A stretch of 18,541 bases of DNA from Gammaproteobacteria bacterium (GCA_020445245.1 JAGRHB010000005.1:1-18541), one strand, 5' to 3'. Numbered from the stretch's first letter, positions 6,789 through 14,183 are shown. The notes: a model not told the origin generated them from the sequence alone. A program made the numbers and translations.

Positions 6789-7471
6789 TTTGCGTCGTCC
6801 AGGGCACTCAGGCCGGTTTTCTGCGGCACCCCGCCGCCAGGGGATGCCATCTCTTTGTCTGCAACGGTCTTGCTGCGTCCGATCCAGCGTCGGAACATGC
6901 CAGCCAGTCGTTTGATCGCGCGCCAGATCTTCGGTAGCGCCCAGGCGACACCAAAAAGAAACACAAGCAGCAACACGATGAACAACCAGGGGTGATTGAG
7001 CGCAGCCCACAGTCCGCCGAATACCGCCAGATCCTCGCCCAGTGATGCCCCCCAGTTGCTGAACGGCTCCGGTGAGGTATTGACCAGGACCCGCGTGCCG
7101 GCCTTGGTGGCGTGACTGGCTGCGGCCACCCCGCCGCCCAGCAGCAGTGCGACCAGTTCACCGGATTGCCCGATGTCCAGTCCCTGTGCTGCACCTGCGG
7201 CCAACAACGCGCCCGCCGGGATGCGGATGAAGGTATGCAGCGCGTCCCAGGCCGTGTCCACGCCGGGGATCTTGTCTGCAAAAAACTCCACCAGATACAT
7301 GCCGCCGGCGGCCAACATGACCGCCGGACTGCTCAGGACCTGGAGGTCAACCGGCAACTCGATGTGGCCGGCCCCACCCATCCAGCCGAGCATCAGAATC
7401 GCGGCATAGAGGTTGATGCCGGATGCCCATGCCGCGCCGAGCATCAAAGCGACGGTGTCGATCGTTTCCAT
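6785..7471 (-). CDS. DUF4126 domain-containing membrane protein
   Basis: A 228-residue membrane protein of the DUF4126 family, function unknown. METIDTVALMLGAAWASGIN, then LYAAILMLGW, is the typical N-terminus. The central AGGMYLVEFFADKIPGVDTA and FIRIPAGALLA are family-conserved, as is SHATKAGTRVLVNTSPEPFSN. A last hydrophobic helix (HPWLFIVLLLVFLFGVAWALP) precedes a basic cytoplasmic tail. I used the ATG at 7469-7471. The longer reading adds a low-complexity N-terminus made by a 9-base tandem repeat and has no family match. It is the first gene of the operon DUF4126 – TlpA-like – hemJ – TPR. DUF4126 with hemJ is, as I recall, a recurrent neighbour pair in proteobacteria. Confidence 0.85.
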   Translation of the reverse strand: METIDTVALMLGAAWASGINLYAAILMLGWMGGAGHIELPVDLQVLSSPAVMLAAGGMYLVEFFADKIPGVDTAWDALHTFIRIPAGALLAAGAAQGLDIGQSGELVALLLGGGVAAASHATKAGTRVLVNTSPEPFSNWGASLGEDLAVFGGLWAALNHPWLFIVLLLVFLFGVAWALPKIWRAIKRLAGMFRRWIGRSKTVADKEMASPGGGVPQKTGLSALDDAK

Positions 7472-7514
7472 AGACTTAACCTGGGTTTGCCACGGGCCGG
7501 GCCGCAGGCAATAT

Positions 7515-7541
7515 GCTGTGCCAGCTGTGCCTGCTGTGCCA
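7515..7541. repeat. Short tandem repeat, three 9-base units
   Basis: GCTGTGCCA, GCTGTGCCT and GCTGTGCCA follow one another without spacers in the divergent region between the DUF4126 gene and argC. It lies upstream of the chosen DUF4126 start. Unit length is a multiple of three, so copy-number change would not alter a reading frame here. Confidence 0.85.
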
Positions 7542-7656
7542 GCGGCCTCGCAGAGCAGCACGGACTTTAGCACGCACGTTGCGGCGCGAACCAAATCTGC
7601 GGCCGGCGCCTACCCTGCCGTAAAACCGATGACGCAAACGGGCCGGCAATTGTGTT

Positions 7657-7662
7657 TAGAAT
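7657..7662 (+). promoter_or_regulatory. Candidate -10 element of the argC promoter
   Basis: TAGAAT lies 30 bases before the argC ATG, a normal leader length. No good -35 hexamer lies 16-18 bases upstream, and no ARG box is recognisable, so this is tentative. Confidence 0.3.
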
Positions 7663-7692
7663 ACCTGCCTCGTTCTGGCGCCTGGGGTCGCG

Positions 7693-8724
7693 ATGATCAA
7701 AATTGGAATCGTTGGTGGGACCGGTTACACCGGCGTCGAGCTGTTGCGGCTGCTGGCGACGCACCCGCAGGCCGAGGTCGTCTGCATCACCTCGCGTGCC
7801 GAGGCCGGGCGTCAGGTCTCGGATCTGTACGGCAACCTCCGCGGCCATTTCGATCTGGCTTTTTCCGAACCCGATCCGGTGCTGCTGGCCGAGTGCGACC
7901 TGGTTTTCTTTGCCACCCCGAACGGTACGGCGATGAAAATGGTGCCGGAACTACTCGATGCCGGTACCCGGGTCATCGATCTGGCCGCCGACTTCCGTCT
8001 GCAGGATCCGGTGCTGTGGGAGCACTGGTACGGCATGCCGCATGCTTGTGCCGATGTGCTCGCTGAGGCGGTGTACGGCCTGCCGGAACTCAATCGCGAG
8101 CAAATCCGCAGTGCCCGGCTCGTCGCCAACCCCGGGTGTTATCCGACCGCCGCGGCGCTCGGTTTCCTGCCGCTGGTCGAAAATGGCCTGGTCGACAACA
8201 CCAGCCTGGTTGCGGACTGTAAATCGGGTGTCAGCGGTGCCGGCCGTGGCGCAAATGTGGCCATGCTGATGGGCGAGGTCGGCGAAAGCTTCAAGGCGTA
8301 TGGCGTAGCCGGGCATCGGCACCTGCCGGAGATCCGCCAGACATTGTCCTGGGTTGGCACGCAGCCGATCGGACTGACGTTCGTGCCGCACCTGGTGCCG
8401 ATGATCCGCGGTATTCATGCGACGTTGTATGGCCGCCTCACCGGTGACGCTGATGGTCTTCAGGCGTTGTTCGAGAAGCGTTATGCGGATGAACCTTTTG
8501 TCGATGTATTGCCGTCGGGCAGCCATCCGGAGACGCGAAGTGTCCGCGGCGTCAATCACTGCCGGATCGCGGTACACAGGCCGCAGGGCGGGGATACCGT
8601 GGTCGTGCTGTCGGTGATCGACAACCTGACCAAAGGTGCGGCTGGTCAGGCGGTGCAGAACATGAACCTGATGTTCGGGCTCGACGAGACAACCGGCCTC
8701 GCGCACGTGGCGCTGCTTCCGTGA
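7693..8724 (+). CDS. argC: N-acetyl-gamma-glutamyl-phosphate reductase ArgC
   Basis: ArgC reduces N-acetylglutamyl phosphate to N-acetylglutamate semialdehyde with NADPH, the third step of arginine synthesis. The protein is 343 residues, standard for the long bacterial form. [18 protein letters not shown] (4-21) is the Rossmann loop, [10 protein letters not shown] follows, and [14 protein letters not shown] (145-158) carries the catalytic Cys149. GVSGAGRG and HRHLPEI (the His-containing substrate loop) follow, and the C-terminus [21 protein letters not shown] is the family's terminal signature. The ATG has a GGGG-type ribosome site about 8 bases upstream. The DUF6776 gene begins 13 bases downstream, so the two are probably cotranscribed. 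No other arginine gene is in the window. Confidence 0.97.
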   Translation: MIKIGIVGGTGYTGVELLRLLATHPQAEVVCITSRAEAGRQVSDLYGNLRGHFDLAFSEPDPVLLAECDLVFFATPNGTAMKMVPELLDAGTRVIDLAADFRLQDPVLWEHWYGMPHACADVLAEAVYGLPELNREQIRSARLVANPGCYPTAAALGFLPLVENGLVDNTSLVADCKSGVSGAGRGANVAMLMGEVGESFKAYGVAGHRHLPEIRQTLSWVGTQPIGLTFVPHLVPMIRGIHATLYGRLTGDADGLQALFEKRYADEPFVDVLPSGSHPETRSVRGVNHCRIAVHRPQGGDTVVVLSVIDNLTKGAAGQAVQNMNLMFGLDETTGLAHVALLP

Positions 8725-8737
8725 GCGCCTGACCACC

Positions 8738-9469
8738 ATGGGCAAGGTCAAACCGAGCCGGGTGATTACCCCGCGCATCGTGCAGCCCGGCGGCGGGGGC
8801 GCGCGGACCTGGTTGTGGATGCTTTTCCTGATTGCATTGGCTGCCTGGTCCTGGCAGGTGCTGGAACTTGGCCGCCACCGCGGTGGAATGGACGTCGGAC
8901 AACGTGACCGGGCTGAAGCGGATCTGCGCGAGAGGATTGCCGAACTCGAGGAGGAGCGCGACGTGCTGCGTGCTGCAGCGGCTCGTTTCGAACGCGCAGC
9001 ACAGATCGACCGTGCGGCGGCCGAACAGGTGCAGACCGAGGTCAAGGCCTTGCAGGACGAACGCGCCGACCTGAAAAGTCAGCTGGCATTCCTCAAGAGC
9101 CTGGTCCCGGGGGGCGGTAAAAAGCTTGTCCTCGATGACTACAGTCTTACCGAGATCGGGGATCACACTTTTCGTTTTGAAGTGACACTTTCAAAACGCA
9201 GCGACGACGCCGATACGGTCAGTGGCAACGTGACCGTCAGTGTGACCGGTGAGCTGGATGGCGAGGAAAAGACCTTTGATATGGCCGAGTTGACCGATGG
9301 CAAGCGGAGCAATATCGGGATCAAGTTCAAGAATTTTCAAAAGCTGAAGACCGAACTTCAGTTGCCCGCCGGGTTTGTACCCGCTTCCATTGAAGTGGCA
9401 GTGAAGCCCGATGGCAAGGCGTTCAAGTCTTTCGAACAGGCCTACGATTGGAAGGCGTCCGAGGCCTGA
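8738..9469 (+). CDS. DUF6776 family membrane-anchored coiled-coil protein
   Basis: A 243-residue single-pass membrane protein of unknown function. A short basic cytoplasmic N-terminus is followed by one transmembrane helix (about 24-42, TWLWMLFLIALAAWSWQV). A long heptad-rich coiled coil follows at about 55-122 (AEADLRERIAELEEERDVLR and QVQTEVKALQDERADLKSQL). The C-terminal beta-rich domain (about 125-243) contains TFRFEVTLSKR, VSGNVTVSVTGELDGEEK and KRSNIGIKFKNFQ. I recognise the architecture as DUF6776. The next gene, a bactofilin, begins 28 bases downstream. The coiled coil plus membrane anchor suggest a structural envelope protein, possibly a bactofilin partner, but that is inference from adjacency. 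Confidence 0.83.
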   Translation: MGKVKPSRVITPRIVQPGGGGARTWLWMLFLIALAAWSWQVLELGRHRGGMDVGQRDRAEADLRERIAELEEERDVLRAAAARFERAAQIDRAAAEQVQTEVKALQDERADLKSQLAFLKSLVPGGGKKLVLDDYSLTEIGDHTFRFEVTLSKRSDDADTVSGNVTVSVTGELDGEEKTFDMAELTDGKRSNIGIKFKNFQKLKTELQLPAGFVPASIEVAVKPDGKAFKSFEQAYDWKASEA

Positions 9470-9497
9470 TTGGGGCATTTATACGGGAATCGATCAG

Positions 9498-9929
9498 ATG
9501 GCACGAATCAAGCGCTTCAAAGCGCCCAAGGTTACGACGGTAATCGGTCAGGGGACGGCGATCACGGGAAACGTGGAGTTCTCCGGTGGGCTGCACCTCG
9601 ACGGCACCGTGAACGGCAATGTTGGCGGTGAGGCCGATACGCAGTCCACCCTCACGGTGAGCGAACAGGGAAAGATTGAAGGTGATGTACGCGTCGACAA
9701 CCTGATCCTCAACGGTACGGTGGTCGGTGATGTCTATGCCAATGAGCGGGTCGAACTGGCAACGAATGCGCGCGTCAGCGGGACTGTCTATTATCGCCTG
9801 CTGGAGATGGCGATGGGCGCCGAGGTCAATGGCAAGCTGGTGCACAGCGAGGAGCAGGAGCCGCGGATGCTCGGGCATGACGGCAGTGCAGGCACGACGG
9901 GCGAGCGCGCGAGCGACGCAGACGCTTAA
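9498..9929 (+). CDS. Bactofilin (polymer-forming cytoskeletal protein, BacA/CcmA family)
   Basis: A 143-residue bactofilin, a protein that self-assembles into nucleotide-independent filaments at the membrane and positions cell-wall enzymes. The DUF583 core is a right-handed beta helix of short repeated turns, visible as GQGTAITGNVEFSGGLHLDG, TVNGNVGGEA, TLTVSEQGKIEGDVRVDNLI, LNGTVVGDVYA and NARVSGTVYY (about 17-100). The flanks are a basic N-terminus (ARIKRFKAPK) and an unstructured acidic tail. I used the ATG at 9498, which opens the family-typical N-terminus. The longer in-frame reading would overlap the DUF6776 gene. Its Shine-Dalgarno is weak (GGGAA, 9486-9490). An M23 endopeptidase, the usual class of bactofilin client, lies further right on the other strand. 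Confidence 0.92.
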   Translation: MARIKRFKAPKVTTVIGQGTAITGNVEFSGGLHLDGTVNGNVGGEADTQSTLTVSEQGKIEGDVRVDNLILNGTVVGDVYANERVELATNARVSGTVYYRLLEMAMGAEVNGKLVHSEEQEPRMLGHDGSAGTTGERASDADA

Positions 9930-9961
9930 TACTTGACCAAATTGATCGGGAAAAGCATACT
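9929..9961 (+). promoter_or_regulatory. erpA promoter with IscR type-1-like operator over the -35
   Basis: TTGACC (9933-9938) and CATACT (9956-9961) are separated by 17 bases, a good sigma70 promoter. I compared 9929-9953 with the recalled IscR type-1 consensus (ATASYYGACTRWWWYAGTCRRSTAT) and found 20 of 25 positions agree. The left half, ATACTTGAC, agrees perfectly. The site overlaps the -35 and spacer, as expected for repression by [2Fe-2S]-IscR. E. coli erpA has a type-1 site as far as I recall. Confidence 0.65.
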
Positions 9962-10015
9962 TTCCCTCGTCAATGGGCCTGGCGGCCCGATTAACCCTCG
10001 CAGGCAGGTGGTTAA

Positions 10016-10372
10016 ATGAATGAACAAGTAGCGACGACGGGTAGCGATGCCCTGGTGTTCACGTCCGCAGCGGCGAAGAAGGTGGCTGAGCTGATTGCCG
10101 AAGAAGGCAATCCCGAGCTGATGCTGCGCATCTATGTCCAGGGTGGCGGTTGCTCAGGTTTCCAATACGGCTTCACATTCGACGAAACGGTCAACGAAGG
10201 CGATGAACAGGTCGTCACCGATGGTGTGACGCTGTTGATCGACCCGATGAGTGTGCAGTACCTGATGGGTGCTGAAGTGGATTACTCGGAAGGACTGCAG
10301 GGCGCTCAGTTCGTCATTCGCAATCCCAACGCCTCCACGACCTGCGGCTGCGGCTCGTCGTTTTCCACCTGA
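10016..10372 (+). CDS. erpA: Iron-sulfur cluster insertion protein ErpA
   Basis: ErpA is an A-type carrier that delivers Fe-S clusters to essential apoproteins such as IspG, in the cytoplasm. The protein is 118 residues, normal for the family. The three ligands are canonical: [12 protein letters not shown] (Cys46) and TTCGCGSSF (Cys110, Cys112). [24 protein letters not shown] and [11 protein letters not shown] are ErpA-specific segments. The ATG follows an AGGTGG ribosome site (10006-10011). The 48-base leader can fold a TTAACC/GGTTAA stem around that site, together with an upstream GGGCC/GGCCC stem. The gene has its own promoter and ends at a bidirectional terminator, so it is probably monocistronic. 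Residual readthrough from argC – bactofilin is possible. Confidence 0.97.
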   Translation: MNEQVATTGSDALVFTSAAAKKVAELIAEEGNPELMLRIYVQGGGCSGFQYGFTFDETVNEGDEQVVTDGVTLLIDPMSVQYLMGAEVDYSEGLQGAQFVIRNPNASTTCGCGSSFST

Positions 10373-10400
10373 CTTTCGGTTCCGCCAGGGAAACGCAGAA

Positions 10401-10423
10401 AAAGGCGCCGCGAAGGCGCCTTT
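10401..10423. terminator. Bidirectional intrinsic terminator between erpA and pat
   Basis: AAAGGCGCC (10401-10409) and GGCGCCTTT (10415-10423) pair around a GCGAA loop. On the minus strand the stem is followed by five T, on the plus strand by TTTCTT. It lies 28 bases after the erpA stop and 15 bases after the pat stop. Confidence 0.92.
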
Positions 10424-10438
10424 CTTGTGTGCGTGGTC

Positions 10439-13120
10439 TCAGAGGTGACGCCGCACGGCCACCACGTCAGGTTCTTCCTTATTGTGCACCATGCGGAAAC
10501 CGAGGCGCTCGCACAATCGCAACATCTTGCTGTTGTGCGACAGTACTTCCCCCTCCATGATCTCGATGCCGCGATCCCTGGCGACAGTCATCAGCCGCTG
10601 CATCAGTTGGCGTCCGATGCCTTTTTGTTGCGATGCGTCTGCCACGGTCAGCGCGAATTCGCATGACTGTTTGTCGGGGTTGCTGACGTAGCGGGCCACC
10701 CCAAGGATGCGCGCCTGCGGCGTGTCTTCGTTGATCACCGCCACCAACGCCATTTCGCGGTCATAGTCGATCTGGGTGAAACGGGCGAGCATCAGCGGCG
10801 TCAGCTTGTCCATGCTTTGCATGAAACGGAAGTACTTGCTCTCGGCTGAGAGGTTTTGCACGAAATCCTGTTCGATCCCCGCGTCTTCCGGGCGAATCGG
10901 GCGCACAGAGACATCCGTGCCATCGGGCAGCTGCCAGTTGGTCTCCAGCTCTGGTGGATATGGGTGAATCGCCATATGCCCGTAGTGCGCCGTGCTGGTT
11001 TTCGGTGCTGCGACCACGATGCGGGCATCGACAGCGATGACACCTTCTTCGTCTACCAGCAAGGGGTTGATGTCGAGCTCCTGAACCTCCGGCAACTCGC
11101 AGGCGATCTCCGAGATGCGCTGCAGGACATCAGTCAGTTTGCAGATATCCGCCTCCGGCAGATTGCGGAATTGCCGCAGGAACCTCGCCGCGCGGGTGCC
11201 ACGTATCAATTCGCGGCTCAGGTACTCGTTCAGGGGTGGTAGCGCGACGCGGCTGTCGGCAAAGATCTCGACTGCTGTTCCGCCTGCGCCGAAGCTGATG
11301 ACAGGTCCAAACACCGCATCGTGCGCGATCCCGATCATGATTTCGCGGGCATGCGGTCGCTCCAGCATCGGCTCGATGGTGACACCGGTAACCCGTGCGT
11401 CAGGACGCTGTATCTTGACGTTTTCCATCATCTCACGGAACGCGGTGCGCACCGAGCGCGGCTCCCGGATGTTCAACCGTACGCCACCGACATCGGATTT
11501 ATGCGTGATGTCAGGTGAATTGATCTTCATCGCCACGGGCAGTCCCACACCCTCTGCCGCCACCAATGCCTCAGCGGCTGAATTGACGTTGATGCTGGTC
11601 GATGTCGGGATGTGGAATGCGCGCAGAACTGCCTTTGCTTCGGTGTTGCTGAGCGTGTAGCGCCTTTCGCCCATGGCGTGTTCGATGATCAGGCGGGCGC
11701 CATCCACGTCGGGCTCGCGATGTTTCGACAGTGGTGCCGGTGCCTGCAACAGCGCTTTCTGGTTGCGCCGGTAACATGCGAGATAGCCGAATGCATCGAC
11801 GCCACCTTCCGGGCTGTGGAACTGTGGAATGCCCGCCTCTGCGAAGCGGCGCCGTCCCTCGTTGACCAGGTCCTGCCCCATCCAGCACGCCAGCACCGGT
11901 TTGCGTACTTTGCCGGCCGCCTTGATGACGCCTTCGGCGCAGGCTGTCGGGTCAGTCATTGCCTGCGGTGTCAGCAGCACGAGGAGACCGTCCACACCCG
12001 GATCGGCCAGAACCAGCTCGGTGGCCCTCTGGTAGCGCCCACTGTCCGCATCCCCGAGGATGTCTACGGGGTCGCTGTGCGACCAATGTTGCGGCAGGAC
12101 CTCGCTGAGTCTTTCGATCGTCTTTGCCGAAAGTTCGGCCAGCGGGACCTCAAGATCGCTCGCACGGTCGGCGGCCATCACGCCCGGGCCACCGCCATTG
12201 GTCAGTATCGCCAACCGCGGACCTTCGACGCGGGTACCCGAGGCAAGCGTCTGGGCGGCTGCGAACAGTTGGTTGACAGTGGTGACGCGTACCGCGCCGG
12301 CCCGCTGTACCGCCGCATCGAAGACACCGTCGCTACCGATCAGTGCTCCAGTGTGTGATACGGCTGCACGGGAGCCGCTTTCGTTGCGTCCTGATTTGAC
12401 CACGATCACGGGTTTCAGCCGGGCGGCCACGCGCAGACCGCTCATGAACGAGCGGGCATCGGAGATTCCTTCGACATACAACAGGATGCTCTTGGTTTCA
12501 GGGTCGACAGCCAGGTAGTCGAGAACGTCGCCGAAACCGATATCTGCGGTGGCACCGAGCGAGGCCACTGCGGAAAAGCCGAAGCCGTTGGAGGATGCCC
12601 AGTCGAGCAGGGCCGTGCAGAAGGCCCCAGACTGGGCGACCAGCGCGACCTGCCCACACTCGACCCCGCTTTTGGCGAAGGTCGCGTTCAGTCCCACCCG
12701 CGGACGGATGATGCCGAGGCAGTTTGGCCCCACCAGAGGGATATTGTGGGTACGTGCGATGTCGACAATCTCGTTTTGCAGGGCCAGGCCCTGTTTACCC
12801 ACCTCTGCGAAACCTGCTGACAGGACCAGGACTGCGCCAACGCCATGTTCGCCGCACTCGTGCATCACTGCCGGGATGGCGGCGGCTGGTACCGCAATCA
12901 CCACCAACTCTATCGGATGGTCGATGTCGCTGATGGACCCATAGGCCTTGAGCCCCTGAATCGCCTCATGCTTCGGATTCACGGGATAGATTTCGCCCGT
13001 GAACCCGCTGGTCCGGATATTGCGCAATACTTGGGCGCCGACTGATGACTCACGCTCGGAGGCACCGACGACCGCCACAGACTGGGGTTCGAATATCTTG
13101 TTGAGGTAATGCTTTTTCAT
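10439..13120 (-). CDS. pat: Pat-type protein lysine acetyltransferase: NDP-forming acyl-CoA synthetase-like region fused to GNAT
   Basis: An 893-residue cytoplasmic protein with the domain order of E. coli PatZ/YfiQ and Salmonella Pat. A CoA-binding Rossmann domain (about 8-130, SVAVVGASE) comes first. Succinyl-CoA-synthetase-like domains (about 140-450, ALVAQSGAF, ILTNGGGPGVMAAD) follow, then an ATP-grasp domain (about 485-700, SPDITHKSDVGGVRLN) and a C-terminal GNAT domain (about 735-893). The GNAT domain keeps the catalytic-type glutamate (CEFAL, Glu821) and the acetyl-CoA loop QQKGIGRQLM. Such enzymes acetylate and inactivate acyl-CoA synthetases such as Acs. Unlike PatZ, which as I recall has Asn there, this protein keeps the phosphohistidine-type residue in AVSHTGALIGSD (His256). 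Acyl-CoA synthetase activity may therefore persist. The ATG follows a weak AGAG. It diverges from a deacetylase gene. Confidence 0.9.
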   Translation of the reverse strand: MKKHYLNKIFEPQSVAVVGASERESSVGAQVLRNIRTSGFTGEIYPVNPKHEAIQGLKAYGSISDIDHPIELVVIAVPAAAIPAVMHECGEHGVGAVLVLSAGFAEVGKQGLALQNEIVDIARTHNIPLVGPNCLGIIRPRVGLNATFAKSGVECGQVALVAQSGAFCTALLDWASSNGFGFSAVASLGATADIGFGDVLDYLAVDPETKSILLYVEGISDARSFMSGLRVAARLKPVIVVKSGRNESGSRAAVSHTGALIGSDGVFDAAVQRAGAVRVTTVNQLFAAAQTLASGTRVEGPRLAILTNGGGPGVMAADRASDLEVPLAELSAKTIERLSEVLPQHWSHSDPVDILGDADSGRYQRATELVLADPGVDGLLVLLTPQAMTDPTACAEGVIKAAGKVRKPVLACWMGQDLVNEGRRRFAEAGIPQFHSPEGGVDAFGYLACYRRNQKALLQAPAPLSKHREPDVDGARLIIEHAMGERRYTLSNTEAKAVLRAFHIPTSTSINVNSAAEALVAAEGVGLPVAMKINSPDITHKSDVGGVRLNIREPRSVRTAFREMMENVKIQRPDARVTGVTIEPMLERPHAREIMIGIAHDAVFGPVISFGAGGTAVEIFADSRVALPPLNEYLSRELIRGTRAARFLRQFRNLPEADICKLTDVLQRISEIACELPEVQELDINPLLVDEEGVIAVDARIVVAAPKTSTAHYGHMAIHPYPPELETNWQLPDGTDVSVRPIRPEDAGIEQDFVQNLSAESKYFRFMQSMDKLTPLMLARFTQIDYDREMALVAVINEDTPQARILGVARYVSNPDKQSCEFALTVADASQQKGIGRQLMQRLMTVARDRGIEIMEGEVLSHNSKMLRLCERLGFRMVHNKEEPDVVAVRRHL

Positions 13121-13197
13121 CTCTATTACTGCTTATAGCGACCGACGTTGTCGTCCGCATGCCATGCTGCGATTCTGATACAGCTTAGCGCGGATTC

Positions 13198-13238
13198 TAT
13201 ACGAAAATGTTGCACTGCAACAATCTTGGCGGCAAGAT
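13198..13238 (+). promoter_or_regulatory. Two contiguous DNA dyads in the deacetylase promoter/leader
   Basis: A perfect 15-bp palindrome, TGTTGCACTGCAACA (13208-13222, 7-bp arms), directly abuts a second dyad, ATCTTG-GCGG-CAAGAT (13223-13238, 6-bp arms). A weak -10-like TATACG (13198-13203) just upstream would put the start of transcription in or beside the first dyad, as for a repressor operator. The second could be a leader hairpin. The first resembles TGCA-core operators such as those reported for PhaR, but I cannot assign a regulator. Confidence 0.6.
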
Positions 13239-13262
13239 AGCAGGGAAATTGAGGGCGACCGG

Positions 13263-14183
13263 ATGGCAATAGCGTATATCACTCATCATGACTGCCAACT
13301 GCACGATATGGGTCACCATCACCCGGAGCAGCCGGCCCGGCTGAATACAATCAACGACCGATTGATCGCTACCGGGCTGGAGATGGTTCTGCATCAATAC
13401 GATGCGCCGATCGTCGAACGTGCCCTGCTGGAAGCGGTGCACGATACCGACTACATCGACGAGATCTTTGCCGCCTCACCCGCAGACGGTCTTGCCTGGA
13501 TCGACGGCGACACCGCGATGAACCCCTATTCGCTGCGTGCAGCGCAGCGCGCAGCCGGCGCGGTCGCGCTAGGCGTCGATTTGGTGATGCAGGACAAGGC
13601 CAAACAGGTATTCTGTGCCGTCAGGCCGCCCGGACACCATGCCGAGCGTCATCGTGCGATGGGTTTCTGCCTGTTCAACAACATCGCGGTGGGTGCCTAC
13701 CATGCAATGGATCACTACGGCTTGCAGCGAGTTGCCATCGTCGATTTCGATGTCCACCACGGTAACGGAACCGAGGACATCGTGGCGGGGGATGAGCGTG
13801 TCCTTTTCTGCTCGACCTTCCAGCACCCCTTCTATCCGCACACTGGGTTCGATTCCACGGCCGCCAACGTGGTCAACGCCCCTTTGGCAGCGGGAAGCAA
13901 CAGCCAGGTGTTTCGCGAAGCGGTCGAGACCCATTGGCTGCCCAGGCTGGAAGACTTCGCGCCGGAACTGGTGTTGATCTCCGCCGGGTTCGATGCCCAT
14001 CAGGCAGAGGACATGGCTGGTCTGAATCTGGTCGACGCGGACTACACCTGGATAACGCGAAGGATGTGTGAGCAGGCTGAACGCAGTGCCGGAGGGCGCA
14101 TCGTCTCTGCGCTCGAGGGCGGATACGAACTGCACGCGCTGGCACGCTGCGTTGAGGCGCACATAAAGGCGTTTCTCGGATGA
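13263..14183 (+). CDS. Histone-deacetylase-family protein (class II HDAC/AcuC/acetylpolyamine amidohydrolase superfamily)
   Basis: A 306-residue zinc amidohydrolase of the arginase/deacetylase fold, cytoplasmic. All active-site motifs are present: RPPGHHAE with the His125/His126 pair, GFCLFNN, and DFDVHHGNGT with zinc ligands Asp163 and His165. SAGFDAH supplies the third ligand, Asp244, and LEGGY the transition-state Tyr288. The family removes acetyl or acyl groups from lysine side chains, polyamines or small amides. Motifs alone do not reveal the substrate. Divergence from a Pat acetyltransferase suggests protein-lysine deacetylation. A GAGGG ribosome site (13251-13255) fixes the ATG. Its stop lies 15 bases from the convergent anmK stop with no terminator between. 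Confidence 0.93.
   Translation: MAIAYITHHDCQLHDMGHHHPEQPARLNTINDRLIATGLEMVLHQYDAPIVERALLEAVHDTDYIDEIFAASPADGLAWIDGDTAMNPYSLRAAQRAAGAVALGVDLVMQDKAKQVFCAVRPPGHHAERHRAMGFCLFNNIAVGAYHAMDHYGLQRVAIVDFDVHHGNGTEDIVAGDERVLFCSTFQHPFYPHTGFDSTAANVVNAPLAAGSNSQVFREAVETHWLPRLEDFAPELVLISAGFDAHQAEDMAGLNLVDADYTWITRRMCEQAERSAGGRIVSALEGGYELHALARCVEAHIKAFLG

Noticed and set aside
7590..7692. ARG box for ArgR upstream of argC
   Set aside because: No 18-bp imperfect palindrome of the TGAATnnnnATTCA type can be found. Only a lone -10-like hexamer is present.
7951..9045. A 364-codon open frame on the minus strand across argC and the DUF6776 gene
   Set aside because: It is antisense to argC, whose motifs and catalytic Cys149 are clear. 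The frame has no recognisable domain and is a by-product of high GC.
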